64,000 bases of DNA from Burhinus oedicnemus (lineage: Eukaryota > Chordata > Aves > Charadriiformes > Burhinidae): positions 1,395 to 65,394 of the forward strand of contig VFFE01006969.1 of the NCBI GenBank assembly GCA_008921705.1. Direction: 5' to 3'. A program made the translations under genes and the position numbers. Below the pieces are notes generated by a model. It made no database searches. It was not told where the DNA came from and saw only the letters and a program-made list of their open reading frames with translations. Below, one piece after another: positions 49,901-63,480 of the stretch (position 1 is its first letter; each line of letters opens with the position of its first letter).

Positions 49901-51345
49901 AATTCCCACTCTTTAATCTGTAGCATTGAATAGTGTTCAGGAAAACTGAAAAGGTACTGGATGCTGTTTAGTGACCAGAAAAGATGGCCTGCAAACATGA
50001 CTTTTGGATTCTATTTTTGTTCCACCAGTTTTTAATCTCTCTCAACTTGGATTATGTCTTTAAGTATGTAAACCCAATTCTGCTTACCTACACAGTTCTT
50101 ACGAAACTTGGTGAATGCAATTATGATATATTACTTACCTCTACCTTACTAGCAGTTATAACTCAGCAGCAGGAGAAACAGTTAAAATTAGTGTACTTAT
50201 CTTGTTTGGTTGTTTTTACTCTATTTTTTTCAGAATTTAATCGCTTACTCCTTTTTCCCAGTCTTGATCCTATCTCTGCTCCTCCTTGTGACTGAAACAC
50301 TTTCTCTCTCTCTTTTGAGCCACTCACTTCTTTATATATTTCCCCTTAAGCCCTTCCTTTTCTGTTTAGCTTATGATTGACTCCCTTTGAAAAGCATTTT
50401 GTGCTATTGTGTGTTAACTTAAATTGTATTTTACATAAAAGGTATGAGATAAAATAAAGGAGAGGGTGGGAGATGATGCATTAGTGTGTGGGCTGAAAGA
50501 TGGAACAGAGGCTTGTTTTTTAATTCAAGCTGAAAATAGAAAATAAGATACTTGCTACACTTCTGTGCATGTCAACAAAAATGTGACTTTACTCACAGAA
50601 TAAAAAGTATGAAAACTCTCTTTAGGCTACTGAGATATGGTAAGTTAAGAATCTAACCATGTCATTTGCTGATAAAAATAATCCTAGGCTTCTTTTTAAA
50701 CACTTGTTATAATGTTGGACAATGTGAGCAAAAGAAAATCATTTGCATTATGAAAAACTCCTGTAAATATATCTGCTGAATTGCAATGTGCAGCTCCAGC
50801 AGGATATTGCTTACAGAGATTTTGTTTAAAACATTTATTGGAGGCATATATTACAGTATATCATTTACTGGCTGGAAGCCATGCAATATGTGTCTTAACA
50901 AAAAAAAATTACCTTGTAATATGAGCCCCTCCAAGGCATAATTATATAATAAAGTTCTTATTGGGAAAACTGGAAGAAGGCCAAGCCTTGTCCAAATATA
51001 GTGAATGTCAGAGCCAAATTTATTATCCTTAGCTATTAACAGGAGAAGGCAGGTTTTGTTTACCAAGCCTAATTCTCTCCTAATTACAGCCACTATAAAA
51101 TAATTACTATCCATGGGATAACAACACAAGACAGAGTGACTAACAGAAGAAACTGCAGGGGTTAGAAAACAGAGTGCAATTCTGTGTCATTTTGAACAGC
51201 TTGTGTACTGCCATGAACAAATTAACGGACTTCATTAAGGAATTATGTTTTAAGAGTGGCTTTGCAGTGAAGCAGTAAAGCAATTAATGCATCTTATTTG
51301 GTCCTAGATCTGAGTTCTAGTGCAGTTTTAGACAGCAACTTAATT

Positions 51346-51347
<2 letters not shown>
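46991..51347. other. Unique non-coding sequence
   Basis: No gene or repeat recognised. 50765-51140 is free of simple repeats and dense in homeodomain- and FOX-like words, including TGTTTAC at 51057-51063 and TAATTACAG at 51081-51089. It is noted below as a possible regulatory element. Confidence 0.5.

Positions 51348-51376
<29 letters not shown>
51348..51376. repeat. Poly-T run (T29)
   Basis: Twenty-nine uninterrupted T residues, the longest homopolymer in the window. The right flank has no reverse-complement poly-A signal close by, so a minus-strand retrocopy tail is not supported. Confidence 0.93.
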
Positions 51377-54300
51377 CTGTCAGGTATAATAGGATTCAAC
51401 CACATTACTGAGTAAGATCAGTAATGGGTGTATGGAAAGGACGTTATTTTGGACAAATGATACCCAGTCCCTATGGACTCAAAATGTTTTACTGAGTGTA
51501 TTTGTACTAACCTAATCTTAATTGAATAAGAAGCAAAGAGAGAGACCAAACTATGTTGTAAAATAATTTGCATATTCAAATATTTATTTCTATTATATTT
51601 TGGATAAGAACTCGCAGCACTAAATAAATGTTATATATAATGTCTGTGTTTGTATTTGAGCAAGGAAAGTAGGTTCTTGCAAGATTGTCAATATTTTATT
51701 GTTGCTCTGCATAAAAATCAAAACAGAACATTTCTCGTTTGAAATGTAATACTCCATTAAATTTCCAGTGTTTCCATTCTCACTTTGCCTAGCCTCTTCC
51801 ATCTTGTCATCCAACCCCGGAGATGCACAACAGACCTAGGGCTAGGTTTTTTGCACAATTAAAGTATATGTATCAAAATCAGCCTGTATACAACACGTTC
51901 ATGGTGTAAAAGGTTAGAGTTCAAGATGTCTTCTCTCTGTGGTGGATACTTCACCCTATAGCAGAGCTAACTCCCTTATTTTAGTGACTTAGTGGGAACT
52001 GGCAAACTCAACACACTTGGGAGTCTGTTTTAGATACTAGTTTTAATAGGCCTCCAGATGGCCACATGAAAGCAAAAGGATTATTATAGTAGCCCCCAGC
52101 CGTGCTATTATAGATAAAGGTATATTAGAGTTTCCTTTACAAACCCTTTTTTTGGGGGTTTTATAACTCCATTATAAAATTCTCTTAGCACCAGAAGTCA
52201 ATATAAAGTTCTCAGCCCACACAATACGTTTTAGGGTTTGGGGTTTTTTTGTATAAGATATGTATACCAGTATAGTCTCTGTTTATCCTGTATACATAGC
52301 AGTGATTTAGATTATTTTAAAGGCTTTTTGTCACAATTTAAAAAGAAGTTATTCATGAAAGTAAAATTTAAATGTGTATATCCTCAGTTGGGTTGAAACA
52401 GCTCACTGTCCTCTCTTTTGAGATCAGCCAAATGACTCATTTATATCCACTAAACATCCTCTCCTCCAGTTATTAATCTGATTGTAAGTGCGAGAGCAAG
52501 AAGAGTGGAAACCAAAGCTAAGGCACAAAACTAAAGTGAGAATATCATGTGAATATCATGACAGCATCTAAGAGAACCGGGACACACAAAACTAAATCCT
52601 TTTTATACAAACCTGCAAATTTTGGAACCATCAGAATTTTGTGTTTTGGATCAAATCCTTGCTAGTTTACACATTGGTATAAGAGACAGGATTCTCTTTA
52701 AGCTGTGGCAAAGCTGACTTCACTAGCTGGATTTGTGTGGTTCTCTGGTTTTGCACCCGTTTCTCTGGGCCCTAACATCATTGGCATTAAGTGGTTAGAA
52801 AAGATTCTTTGCACATTTCAAACAAAACCTCAAAATCTAATTTCATAGAAGAAGTTCAAACAAGATTTCTTTGAAAAAAACAAAGGAAAATGCTGCAAAA
52901 TGCTGCAGTCAATTAGTTAACTTCTTTCTTTATCTAACCATAAAACCGAAAAGAGTTTTGTGTTTTTTTTTCTGGTTCAATCCAACAATTTCTCATAGTT
53001 TGACAAATTCTGAGCAATTTCCTGAACAGGAAAACAAGGAATGTGGACAGTAAACCTAACTAAGTATTAAAGAGACTTCCAGGAATGGAATCATTAACTG
53101 GTTTCTTTCCCTGGTTTTAACACTGCTTTTCTTATACTAAAACAGAAGATGACTTATTACAACATGATCATTATCTTTTCTCCACACGTCACATCCTTTT
53201 AGGTTATACTTTAAAGTCCTCATTGCAAAGACCAGTGCTGTACATTGGCATTGTAGAGAAGGAAGTGCCATTGTAAGATAGTGTGTCAATAATATTACAT
53301 ATTTATGAAGCCAAATTATGAATTGATATTATCTATCATAGTGGCTCTGCCATGTCAATGTCTGCATATGAACTGCTCCATTACAGGATGATACTGTGTC
53401 AATCACAGTTTTTCAGGAGTCCAGAATCACTGCTAAGTTTTAGTCATTTATCTTCAATTGCATTAAAAATGAGAGGCTAACATGTTTGCAGCATATTAAA
53501 TTATGTTTCTAATTAATACTAAAAGAAATCAGGACAATGAGCATGGAAACATTTACAGTTTTGCATGTTCCTAGTGAGTAAATGTCTCTGGAAAAGATTA
53601 TTTAACTTTAAAAACATTTTAGGAGTATTTTAACTGTGCTGCATGATTTACACATCATTCTATCACATAAAATTAAAAGCTCTACAGAGAAATACAGCTT
53701 AAATATTATAATAAAATACAACACTTATGAATGAAATTATATCTAATTTTACTTTAGATATGTGTCCCATATCTTCTTAATGGTTTCCTGAAGACTTCTG
53801 TGTTGATAAGTAATGCATTTGAATGGGATACATGTCTTCAAATATTGCAGAAAATTCAAGTGTGAGATGTCACGTACTGTAGCAAATTTGCTACAATACC
53901 TAGGCACAAAAGGGTGAGTTAAGGATGGACTGTCAGCATGAAGGTCATGACCCGCAATGGAAGTAATGTACAGATCTAGAGCACTAATGAGGGAAACAAT
54001 GACTTCCACAATAATGATGCGCAATGCTGTATAACATCCCATGTATTCTTGTGTAGCCTGTAAATGTCACAGGCCTCAACTAGAAATCAGAATTTCCTTG
54101 CTTTTGATGGCTTGTCTTCAGATGTTTGGTGTGTTTTGTAGCTGTAGCTATTGCTCTACTTTATGTAGAAGCCATCCTAGGAAACTATCATCGCATTGAT
54201 GCGACGTCATGAACATTACTCAGACAGTGAAGTACTTGTTAGTTTTGCATACTTTTCAGAGGCCAAAAAACCAATTCAGGGCTCTAATTCTGGAAGTTAT

Positions 54301-57300
54301 GCTAAGTTTATTTTATTTGTACTCTGGAAAGGTTTTTATATGTGCTTTAGCAAGTAAGGTCTTCATTATTGTCTGAGTCAGATCTCTATGTGCATGTTTG
54401 TGTTCTCAGAGTTATATCAGTTTCAGGATAATCTTTGACTAGAAATGCACTTCTACTCAATCCCCACCGTTGTAAAATGTGATTATCTTTTGCACAGAGT
54501 TACAGATACATTAGTTTCCAGGCTACTTGAGTTATTCTTGACTGCAGACAGAAAAAAACACTTATTTGAAACATTGCAAACACAAATACCTTATTTTTTC
54601 TGATTCCTTTATTTCTTTTGCGGTACATTGGAGCAGGGCTTGGAAGCTTTGTACTGAGTAATGCTGGTATTCGTCATAAACTGTGTCTACAGTTGTTGTG
54701 CTGTAAGAGACATTTCAGAACACGCTCTTGTTTCCTGAGGAAACTTGACTTCCAACTATTGCTTATGACCTAAGTTGAACAGACCTTTAAATAAAAAACC
54801 TTGGCAGGTACCAACATGGCCAGGTACAGTCTTAGGTCTCCAGCACAGTTGCTGGAGATTTGAGATTTCATCAGTAGATGTATTCCTGTTCTTTTTACTA
54901 TGATTTATTTTAAAATATTTAAAATCAGAATCGTGCAGAAGAGGTGCAAAAGTACGTAGGTGAAGGCATCGACTTTACTATCTTTTGAGAGCTACAACCT
55001 ACAAGAAGCAGGCACTGTTGTGTCAGGGTACAATTGACAGTCTGTTAAGGGATACTAAAAAACAAGGCTGGAAATAGAAATAGAAACTAACTTTCAGCTT
55101 TATCAAGTGTGATGCTTCAAGGTCAGAATGAGATTCAGTGATGGGGCAGCACAAAGATGCTTGCACGGCAGGTGCCCTGGTCAATCTATAAACTCAGAGG
55201 CCATCAGTCTCTGCCTGTGCCAGCCTGCATTTTAATCAGAAGGAAAAATACGTGGCACACTTAAGCATGCTTAGTGGTTTCCAATCAAGCAAGTCCAAAA
55301 AACAGAATAGCAAAAATACATCAAAGGAGTTTTAAGGCACATCTTGACTACACAAGTATTGCCAAGGGAAAATTAGTTTAAAATTTACTAATATCTCAGA
55401 TTAGGAATTCCCTCGTCAGTTCTCCTACAGTGCTGTAGATTGATCTTAATAAGAACACACTTTTCTATGTCCTTTTCCATTTTGTCCTACACTGATTCAC
55501 GGGCTAGTGTGATGACTGAAAAGGCAGTATCAGTGATAACAAGTGTACACTGTATTTGTGGACTTCCCCTCCTTTTAATTTGTTTGTTCAGTACCGTGTG
55601 GTACTTTGCCTTGGAAGAGCTGATGAGATCTGAACAGGAAATTTGTTAAACGTGGTCTGGTTTGGGGAGATTTGAGGGTGGTAGCACTGGGTCCTGCCTA
55701 ACTGACAAACACACCACACTGCAAAAGAGCAGTTGTAGAAGTGAGAGAAGCAGAGGCAGGTCCACAATTAGACAAATCTTTGGGGCTTTTATGCTCTTTT
55801 TTTGTAGACAGAATAAATATCTGCTCTTTTCATGAGCCAAATACTCTTCTTTTTCTCAGATAAATAACAAGGAAAGGGTAACTCAGCTGAATAGCTTTCT
55901 AGTTGTGATCAAATCCAAATTTTAATCCAGAGAAGTACTAATGTGTAGCAAGTGAGAATGATGTTATTTTCATTCAGCTCTGCAGTGATAAATTAAATGG
56001 CTTAGTGCTCAGCTGATTCTTTTCCCCCAAAACATAGTCATGTATGCTCTTCACAGAAGGTGAAAAGTTTTTCCAGCTCTTTCACTCTTTTCCTTTCTTC
56101 ACATCATCTTCCTTCCCATTACTCCTTATCTTTCTTCTGACTTTAAGATATGGGAGTGATAAGCAGTGTTCCTTATGTGTACTCATAAACTTACTCAAAT
56201 GTGCCAAATAGGGCCTGGGTGGGAAGACCGAAGTGTCCCATAGTGTGATGACACTTCACAGATGACCTTAGATGCGGAATATTCTAGTTTTCCTGAATGT
56301 GCCTGGTCTATGAATGCACGTGCAGTAAATTCAGCATGTCCTGAACACATGGGAGTTATTTTCCATGTCATTAGCACAGCACAACCTAGATGCTGTGGTG
56401 TGTCTTTAATGTGTCAGCTCACTGGGTAAGTACTTCACCAAAATGGCTTAGGTATGTACAGCAGACATACCTGGGATTTTCTAATGTGCCACAACCTAGT
56501 CAGAGGTAAAGCAGCTGCTCTTTTAACAAGGCTGAAGGGCATACAGACAGAAATCCTGAACGTATGTTCAAAGTCTCAGATTTTGCCTAGGCAAGATTTC
56601 AGGACAGAAAAAGAGAACATAACCAGGTCTTCATCTGTCCTAATCTCCAAATAGCTGTTTCTCAGCATGATGTTAAAAGCATAATGACTTCTTCTGAAGC
56701 CAGAAGAACTAAGCTTGCTGGACAGACACTTTCCTCTCAGTTGCGTAGCATGGCCTTCTACTCTTACACTTTTTCACTGTGAAATATATGTAAAATACGT
56801 AAGACGTGGCTCTGCCTGCTGCGTACCGCCAATATTATGTGCTAAATTTCATAGGGTGAGTTTGGAAGCATCTGGCTTCTATGCGATCATAAGGGTCCAT
56901 TGTTTGGTGATGTATTTATTAGTTTCCTGACATATATGGCAAAACATCACAGATGTTGTACTGCAAAGTTACGGTAGCACAGAAGTTAAGAAACTTGAGA
57001 CTTATTAATATATCCTTGCCTTTAGAGAAAGGTTTTAAAAGCAGTGATGATCTTAACTCCTGTTTCCTGACAGTCCTCTCACACAGTGGAAGTTCCTCAT
57101 TATACTGCTCCCTTTTCTTACATTTTGGATAGATAATTTACTGTAATGACACAGAAATAATAGAGCCATTCCACACCTATAATAATAGATGCTATTGTAA
57201 CAGTGTGCAAGGGAGCTATTTTCAAGTGTTGTGTGCTTATTTTTCCTAATATTTGCTCCCTTCATCACCATAGGGCATTCTATTTTCTCTTTTTCTCTGT

Positions 57301-57626
57301 TATGTGATATATAGCCATAGCTTATTAACAGAGTTCATTAACAAATGTACATCAGTTCCAATGTAAGCATGCTTTTACATGTGACTTTCAGAAACTGTGT
57401 TCCTCAAACTTGTGTGTTGCTGGTTGAAACTGAGATGTATGAATTAAAAACCTACAACGATACCTTGAAGATAATGCTAAAATACATATATAGGAGAAGC
57501 AGCAAAAAGCCCTATGAAAGCTTAGTCATCCTAAGGGGTCTTGAACCAGTGTCCTTCTGAATTTTATAATGTAACACAATATGCAACTGCAGGCCAACCC
57601 ACCAGCAATAATAAATGGGAAATTCT
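51377..57626. other. Unique AT-rich non-coding sequence
   Basis: No exon, RNA gene or mobile element recognised across about 6 kb. The longest frame (53749-54042, minus, 97 codons) has no recognisable family. Confidence 0.55.
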
Positions 57627-57741
57627 GAGGGCTACTGAGCACTGTGTGCATTTTCCCAGTGGATCGGGACATAGTTTGTTAGCACAGGTGTTCCTGTAAT
57701 TGTGATTCATTGGGGTGAATGCTCAGTGCTCAATGGCCCTC
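57627..57741. repeat. 115-bp foldback repeat (MITE-like)
   Basis: The left end GAGGGCTACTGAGCACTG (57627-57644) and the right end CAGTGCTCAATGGCCCTC (57724-57741) are inverted copies matching at 16 of 18 positions. With small gaps the inverted pairing extends inward (GCATTTTCCC against GGGGTGAATGC), giving arms near 40 bp. The wording fits the ancient CTGAGCACC / GGTGCTCAG amniote repeat also suspected at 17888. No transposase is present, and no clear target-site duplication is seen. Confidence 0.55.
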
Positions 57742-58362
57742 TTCCACTTCGGTCTTCTCCTGAGGGTGTATTGATCTGATTGGTACTGACCTGCACTACT
57801 GGATAACAAGTAAACCTACACAGATGGGGGCTCTATTCATATTCTAAAGGTTAAACCACAGCCCTATAAAATATTAAAGGGGAGATTTTTTTCAAGTGCC
57901 CAAGAATTTCAGAGCACAAATTGCAAAGACTTTCTGGAGATTGCCAACTCTAAATTCTACATGTGCTTTTTGAAAATCTCTTCCTAAACCACTCAAAGCC
58001 AATAGACTGTGTAGGTACAACTCATCTTGGTGTCTTAGAAACCTGTAATATGGTCTTATCAGGGCTTTTTGTTGCATCAATATTCTAATGGAAAATTTGC
58101 TTTCTACAAAACTGTTTTTTTTTTCCTGCAAGAAACCATTGGAGTAAATAGGTTTTCTTCAGGAAAATCCAGATGACAAGTCTTCCTCTGATTACTTGGA
58201 TGATTATTTTATCAATTAAGTTTTCTACCTGGAGACTGAAAAGTTCCAAATTGCCCAAAAGAAGGATTTGTTTAAAGGAATTTTTAAATTCCTTTCTCCA
58301 AAGTAGTTCCTTTTTCGACTTTTACTGAGCTTGAATGAAACCATTTTCAGAATATGACTATT
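57742..58362. other. Unique non-coding sequence
   Basis: Nothing recognised. Confidence 0.5.
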
Positions 58363-58805
58363 CACAAATACACATGCACATACATACTCAAATGTTCTCA
58401 CACACAAACGTACACACATGCACTCAAACATTTTTATATATATATATACACAGAGACACACAGACACTTAAAAATGGGGTTTCTTCCCAAGCCAGGTCTA
58501 ATTCATCCACCCTGGATGGAAAAGAAGCTGGAAGAGGATGCCCTGTTCTTGAGGCATCTCTGCTTTCCTCTGTTGCTGTTATGCTCCACTTCTGTTGCAG
58601 GAACTTGAAGAAGAGCCAGCAAAATCAGCACTTGGAGATGAAAATTGATCACATTCCTTGTAACCTGCAATTAATGTGGCCTGTTGTACCCTCCTCTGCA
58701 AAGTTCATGTTATGGCCTCTCTGCTGCGTACATTGCATATTAACTGAGTTCTCTTTCTGGAATGGGGATGTTTGGAGTACTGTCCCATACCACCTCCCCT
58801 TATGA
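58335..58805 (+). other. 156-codon ATG frame crossing a CA/TA microsatellite, probably chance
   Basis: The first third encodes His/Thr/Tyr-rich repeats simply because it reads through the CA- and TA-rich array at 58363-58468. The remainder has no recognised motif. A second plus-strand frame stays open over the same array for the same reason. I do not regard it as a gene. Confidence 0.06.
58363..58468. repeat. Degenerate CA-rich array with (TA)n core
   Basis: Imperfect CACA/CATA units, then a perfect TA stretch (58435-58448), then ACAGAGACACACAGACAC. Confidence 0.88.
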
Positions 58806-59129
58806 TAATGCCACCAGAATTTACATCATGCTTTCCTAAAGCTTCTCTGTCTAGAGCTGTGGTGATTTGCGGGCTTTTTCAAGTTTCAGTCTAAAAGAAA
58901 TATACAGCAAGCCTTATGCCTGCAAGAATGGACTATAAATTGGAAATGTGGGACATTTTTTCTGTGTTCATAGACAAATTGTGCATGCAGTATATTATAT
59001 ATACTATGATGTGTGCATACAAGTCTTGCTTCAGGCATGCAACACACCTTTACCTGGTCAAAATGTAGCCCTTAGCAATTACCTGCTTCTTAAGAGAATA
59101 TGATTATATATGAAATCTGCTTATGACAA

Positions 59130-59162
59130 TGAACATATTTCTGTGTACTGAACATATTTCTG
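59130..59162. repeat. 14-bp direct repeat
   Basis: TGAACATATTTCTG occurs at 59130-59143 and 59149-59162. Confidence 0.93.
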
Positions 59163-62100
59163 AGTGACTCATATCCTTATATAAAACATTCATAACTTCC
59201 CATGCTTTTAAATTGCTACATTAGTCCATATGATCCACTGATAAAGAAAAACAATTTATTGTGAAATAGTTGTAAATAAAGAAATACCCTGTGAGGATAC
59301 AATAATTGTGTCCGTTTTCCCATCCCCAATGCTATGAAATAATAAAATGCTAATAGATGCAAATTATGCATGCTCTTTGATGCATGCTAAAAAGGCACCA
59401 TTTAAAAGATGGAGGTACCCTTAGTTAGGGATTACTAGTGGTCACTGCATTATTGTTTTCGGTTTATATTTAGCTTCAACCATCATGTTCAGTTTCATTT
59501 TAGGGCATTGTGCATCTACCTGTCTATTAACCAACAGGCTAAGCAAATATGAGTTCCTGATGGGTTAAAAAAATAATCCTTGAATTCAAAATAAATTCCA
59601 GGAGGAAATCATGGGAAGAGAAAACAAACATTGCCCCCAATAGGACAGTCACTGTGACTTGAAGAAAAGAAAATTGAAATACATGAAAAATCAATGAGGT
59701 AATAATTAAATTGTGGAGCCCACAGTACAGTGGCCAAAGCTCAGCATGCATTTGTTAATGTATACTGGGAACTGGGGTAATCAGCAGCTAAAGGAGAGCA
59801 AAGAATGTCTGTCATCCTGAAGCTAATTTCACGATCAGGCTCTTTAAAAACACATACCTCCTACAGTATACAGGGATATTTATAGGAGGTTAAAGATACA
59901 AATTAAAGTCCAAGAGACTATACATTCCTGATTACCCAGCATTCTTAAATCAGCCCCTTCTTCATTCTTACACCTGGGCCTCAGCTGCAGTGTAGCTGTC
60001 ATTTACGCTATCCATGGCACAGGATTGATGACAGTCATTCGCTGATGAAGCTGTATACATCATTTCTGTCCAAGCTGCACTGGCCAGATGGACCCTGACC
60101 ATCCATCGCCTGTCAGGGACGCATCTGTTCACACTCTTGCTAGGGGTACTAACAAGTCATTGGCTTTCCAAAAGGACAGTGTCAGCTGGATAGGGCACAA
60201 CATAAAAACTGTTGTTGTTGTTCCTATATTTTTAATAGGGATTCTATGGCAGCTTTTTAAAATGTAAAAATGATGATTTCCACTAACTTGTAAATTAAAG
60301 AAGTTGCAAAAATCCTTCGTGCTGTTGTGAATGCTTTCTGAATTCAAAATATAGAGACCCTGGCAAATATTTCTGGTAGATGTTTGTTTCTTCAGACAGA
60401 CAAACTGCTGGGCTAAGAATTTATTAGATGTGACTACATGGTGATCTATTGTTTCTCTCAAAAACTAGAAATATATGCAGATTTCTTTGTATATCTAGCA
60501 TTGTCCATGAATATTCTTCATGTGGAATATCTTTGATATGGATTAAACTTTCTATCTCACTGAAATGATGGAGCAGTGAAGGCATATTTTACAGTTCAAT
60601 CTGCAGTGTAACCCTAGCCATCAGTAAGATAAAAACAAGCTCCTGAAATGATTGTTTTCAGCAGCGGACCTTATTCACCCACACAAAAGTGGCTTTTGCT
60701 GTAGATACAAAAAAAAGCAAGAATGTTATTTTAGAGCAGAGGCTGTAAAGAGACATTCGCAATTCAAATACATTCTCATCCCTCACTGTCTTAGGGCTAA
60801 TGTGTCCATGACTATATAGAATCACATATTATGGCTGTTTTCATAACTCAGAAAACAAAGCTATTTTACTATATGAGAATTTGCTTGGGAGTGTTTTGAG
60901 GAATGCTCTTTCAGTAAGAATAAGAAGGTTGTACGGTATCAGCTCTCCAAAATGGCATTGAGGAGCCAAAAACATGCTGGTATCCTAAACAGCGAACAAG
61001 AATAGGAACCACTCCAACACAGAAACCAAGTTGTCCTGCCTCCCTGCCATGCCCGCCCCACCTGGGGAGGCCTCCTCCTTGCTTGGTGACTAAGGAAAAA
61101 CATTCAACACTCATCAGATATCCAATTTATTTTTTCTCCTTATTTCACATGTCCTAATACGTTTTTGCTTGCTTTTTAGTGTACTCAAGATTATTTTGAA
61201 GGAAATATTTGATGTCACATGCATTTATGGCTTAAACAGTAGGTTAAGAAAAAGATCTTAGCAGTGCAGAAGAATGGGAAGAATTGTGAAATATGGGTTC
61301 TTCTACAGGTGATACTCTAGTATTGGCTATTGTGGATTAATGATACTTCACCACTTTCACAAGAAGGCCTCTTCTGAAGCCTTCCTTTGAGTAATACAAC
61401 ATTTGATGACTCCTTAGCAGCTCACAGGTGCTACTTATGAATTTGGTCAGTTATTCACAAAGAAAGAAACCGAGGAACTAAGAAAACCTGAGCACTTCAA
61501 TGCCCCTTCAGTTTATTTAGGAATAAGGGTTTCTATTCAATATTTGCACTTTTATTTCTCTTTTACAGCCCAGCTCCACTTCTATATAAACAGAGAGTAA
61601 AGACTAAACCTTTTCCATATGAAATGAAAGTTAAAAGCATGTGGTTTATCTCTAATTAGTATCCTGTGCTAGTCTTCTAGAAAACAAGAATAAACCTCTA
61701 TTTATCTCTTGAAGTACTACATACAGTTTACACTAGCCAAAAGGACTATTGATTTTAATTTTAGTTGTTGGCAAACTGCCTAAACCATCTTCAGTATTTT
61801 CACTTTATCTTGCTTTGTTTAATTTTTATTTATCTGCAGATCAGGCTTGGTTGGATATGATAAGTTACTTTTTCATGTTAAGATGTGTTCCTCCATAAGC
61901 AAAACTGAAAAAGCAAGAGGATTTTTTGAAAATATAATATAGAGCTTTGTTAATCCAAATAATTATATTTCAGTGCTATTTCTATTATTTAATACAAATA
62001 CTAGTATTGTATCATATTTTGAATTTAAAAAGAGATATTTTTACAGTGATCTTGTTTTGGCTAAGTTAGGAAACTTCTTATGTATGTGGCAAAGGAAATA

Positions 62101-62871
62101 ATAGCTGGTGAATTGTCCTTGATGGGTACTCGTAAGAGGGAATCTGACTTCATGGAAATGATAAATTAACCAGTCTCTGTTTCTGAAATAGTGCTGAATG
62201 GGCTATAATTGTAGCATGGTCAATGTATCAGGTACGGGTCTTGAATGCGTGGACGACATAGCTTAAAGAAGGGTTAGAGAGACCAAGGACTGTAAAACAT
62301 AGCATAAGTTAGACAAAGGTCGTCAAAACCAAACCAGGCATAAACTGCTGGCAGTTTTGGAGCATAAAAGGGCAATGGTTGGATGCTGGGCTTGCTATGT
62401 GGTGGCGCAAGTCTCTGATACACTGCAGTTCTGTGGTTTGTTTTATGCAATATCCTCAACTACTGTAAGATCACATTACAGAGACAGTAGTGGTATGAAA
62501 TTCACAATGCTTGTAAAGCAGGTATTGATATTTAATCAGTTTGCTTATTGAAAAACTGATACTGTGACTTTTTATACAAATGATTTGAAATCTCGATTGT
62601 TCTTGTTACATTTCTTGTAGATGTGCCCTAGGAATTCTTTGATTTTTGATAACAGACTCAATATATTACTTGTTTGGTGATCACTGGCAGCATAACATGA
62701 ACCACAGTGTTACTGAAACTCTGTAAAATTTCTCCCTCGGAATAACCTTATGACCCTGTTCATTGAGAGCTGGAACACAAGTTCTGCTTAAATTCTTTCA
62801 GGTGCTAAGAAATTGCAAAAGGAGCCAAGGCCATTTGAGTGACATCATGTAGATCTGGGACAAGTGACTTG

Positions 62872-62891
62872 ACTTCAATTCACTTCAATTC
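62872..62891. repeat. 10-bp tandem duplication
   Basis: ACTTCAATTC occurs twice with no spacer. Confidence 0.93.
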
Positions 62892-63354
62892 AGTTAGGGG
62901 GGGAAATCTAAATGGAATATTTTCTTTCCATAGATTTTTTGTTTGGAATTGTCTTTTTGTTTCATTCTCTTTGTCAGATTACTATTTCACGTATTTAGAA
63001 TAATATTTCAATCCTGTAAAACAATTAAATTTTTTGTATATATATTTTATCTTTCCATTGCATTTTATATGACAAACAAATTCTTCAGACTTGAACTTTC
63101 CTCTAAAATGGAAATATCCTTTTGTAACTTGCAGAATAACTGAGTAGAATAGTACTTTACTTCACAGTAAAAAAAAAACTGCACTAATGCTACAGTAACG
63201 TGTTATTCTTGTTGAAGTTTACATTCAGCAATATTTATTGCTGAATTCTAAAAAGCTTTAATTATTGAGGAGGATAATCTGTGCCAAGCAAAGAAGATTA
63301 TTTCTATTAAAAAGAAAACAGTATAAAAAAAGGAAACTTACGAACATGCTTGAG

Positions 63355-63480
63355 TAAAATATGTTTTATATATATTTTAAAATAGAATATAGATTTCTTT
63401 ATCTAATAGAGTGTATGTAAATAAAATATTAATATATTAACAATGATATATGTTATATAAATAAAATACCTAAAATAGAT
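63355..63480. repeat. AT-rich low-complexity block
   Basis: Almost pure A/T with many TATA, ATAAA and TTAATA words. It has the composition of a matrix-attachment or easily unwound region, but no function can be shown. Confidence 0.7.

Larger units (their letters stand above)
58469..63354. other. Unique non-coding sequence
   Basis: No gene recognised. Small direct repeats lie at 59130-59162 and 62872-62891. A cluster of ATGCAAAT / ATGCAT words lies at 59357-59387. A CpG-retaining stretch lies at 59985-60170. Confidence 0.5.

Noticed and set aside
51348..51376. T29 run as the tail of a minus-strand processed retrocopy
   Set aside because: No reverse-complement poly-A signal sits beside it, no gene-like body is recognisable to its right, and no target-site duplication is seen.
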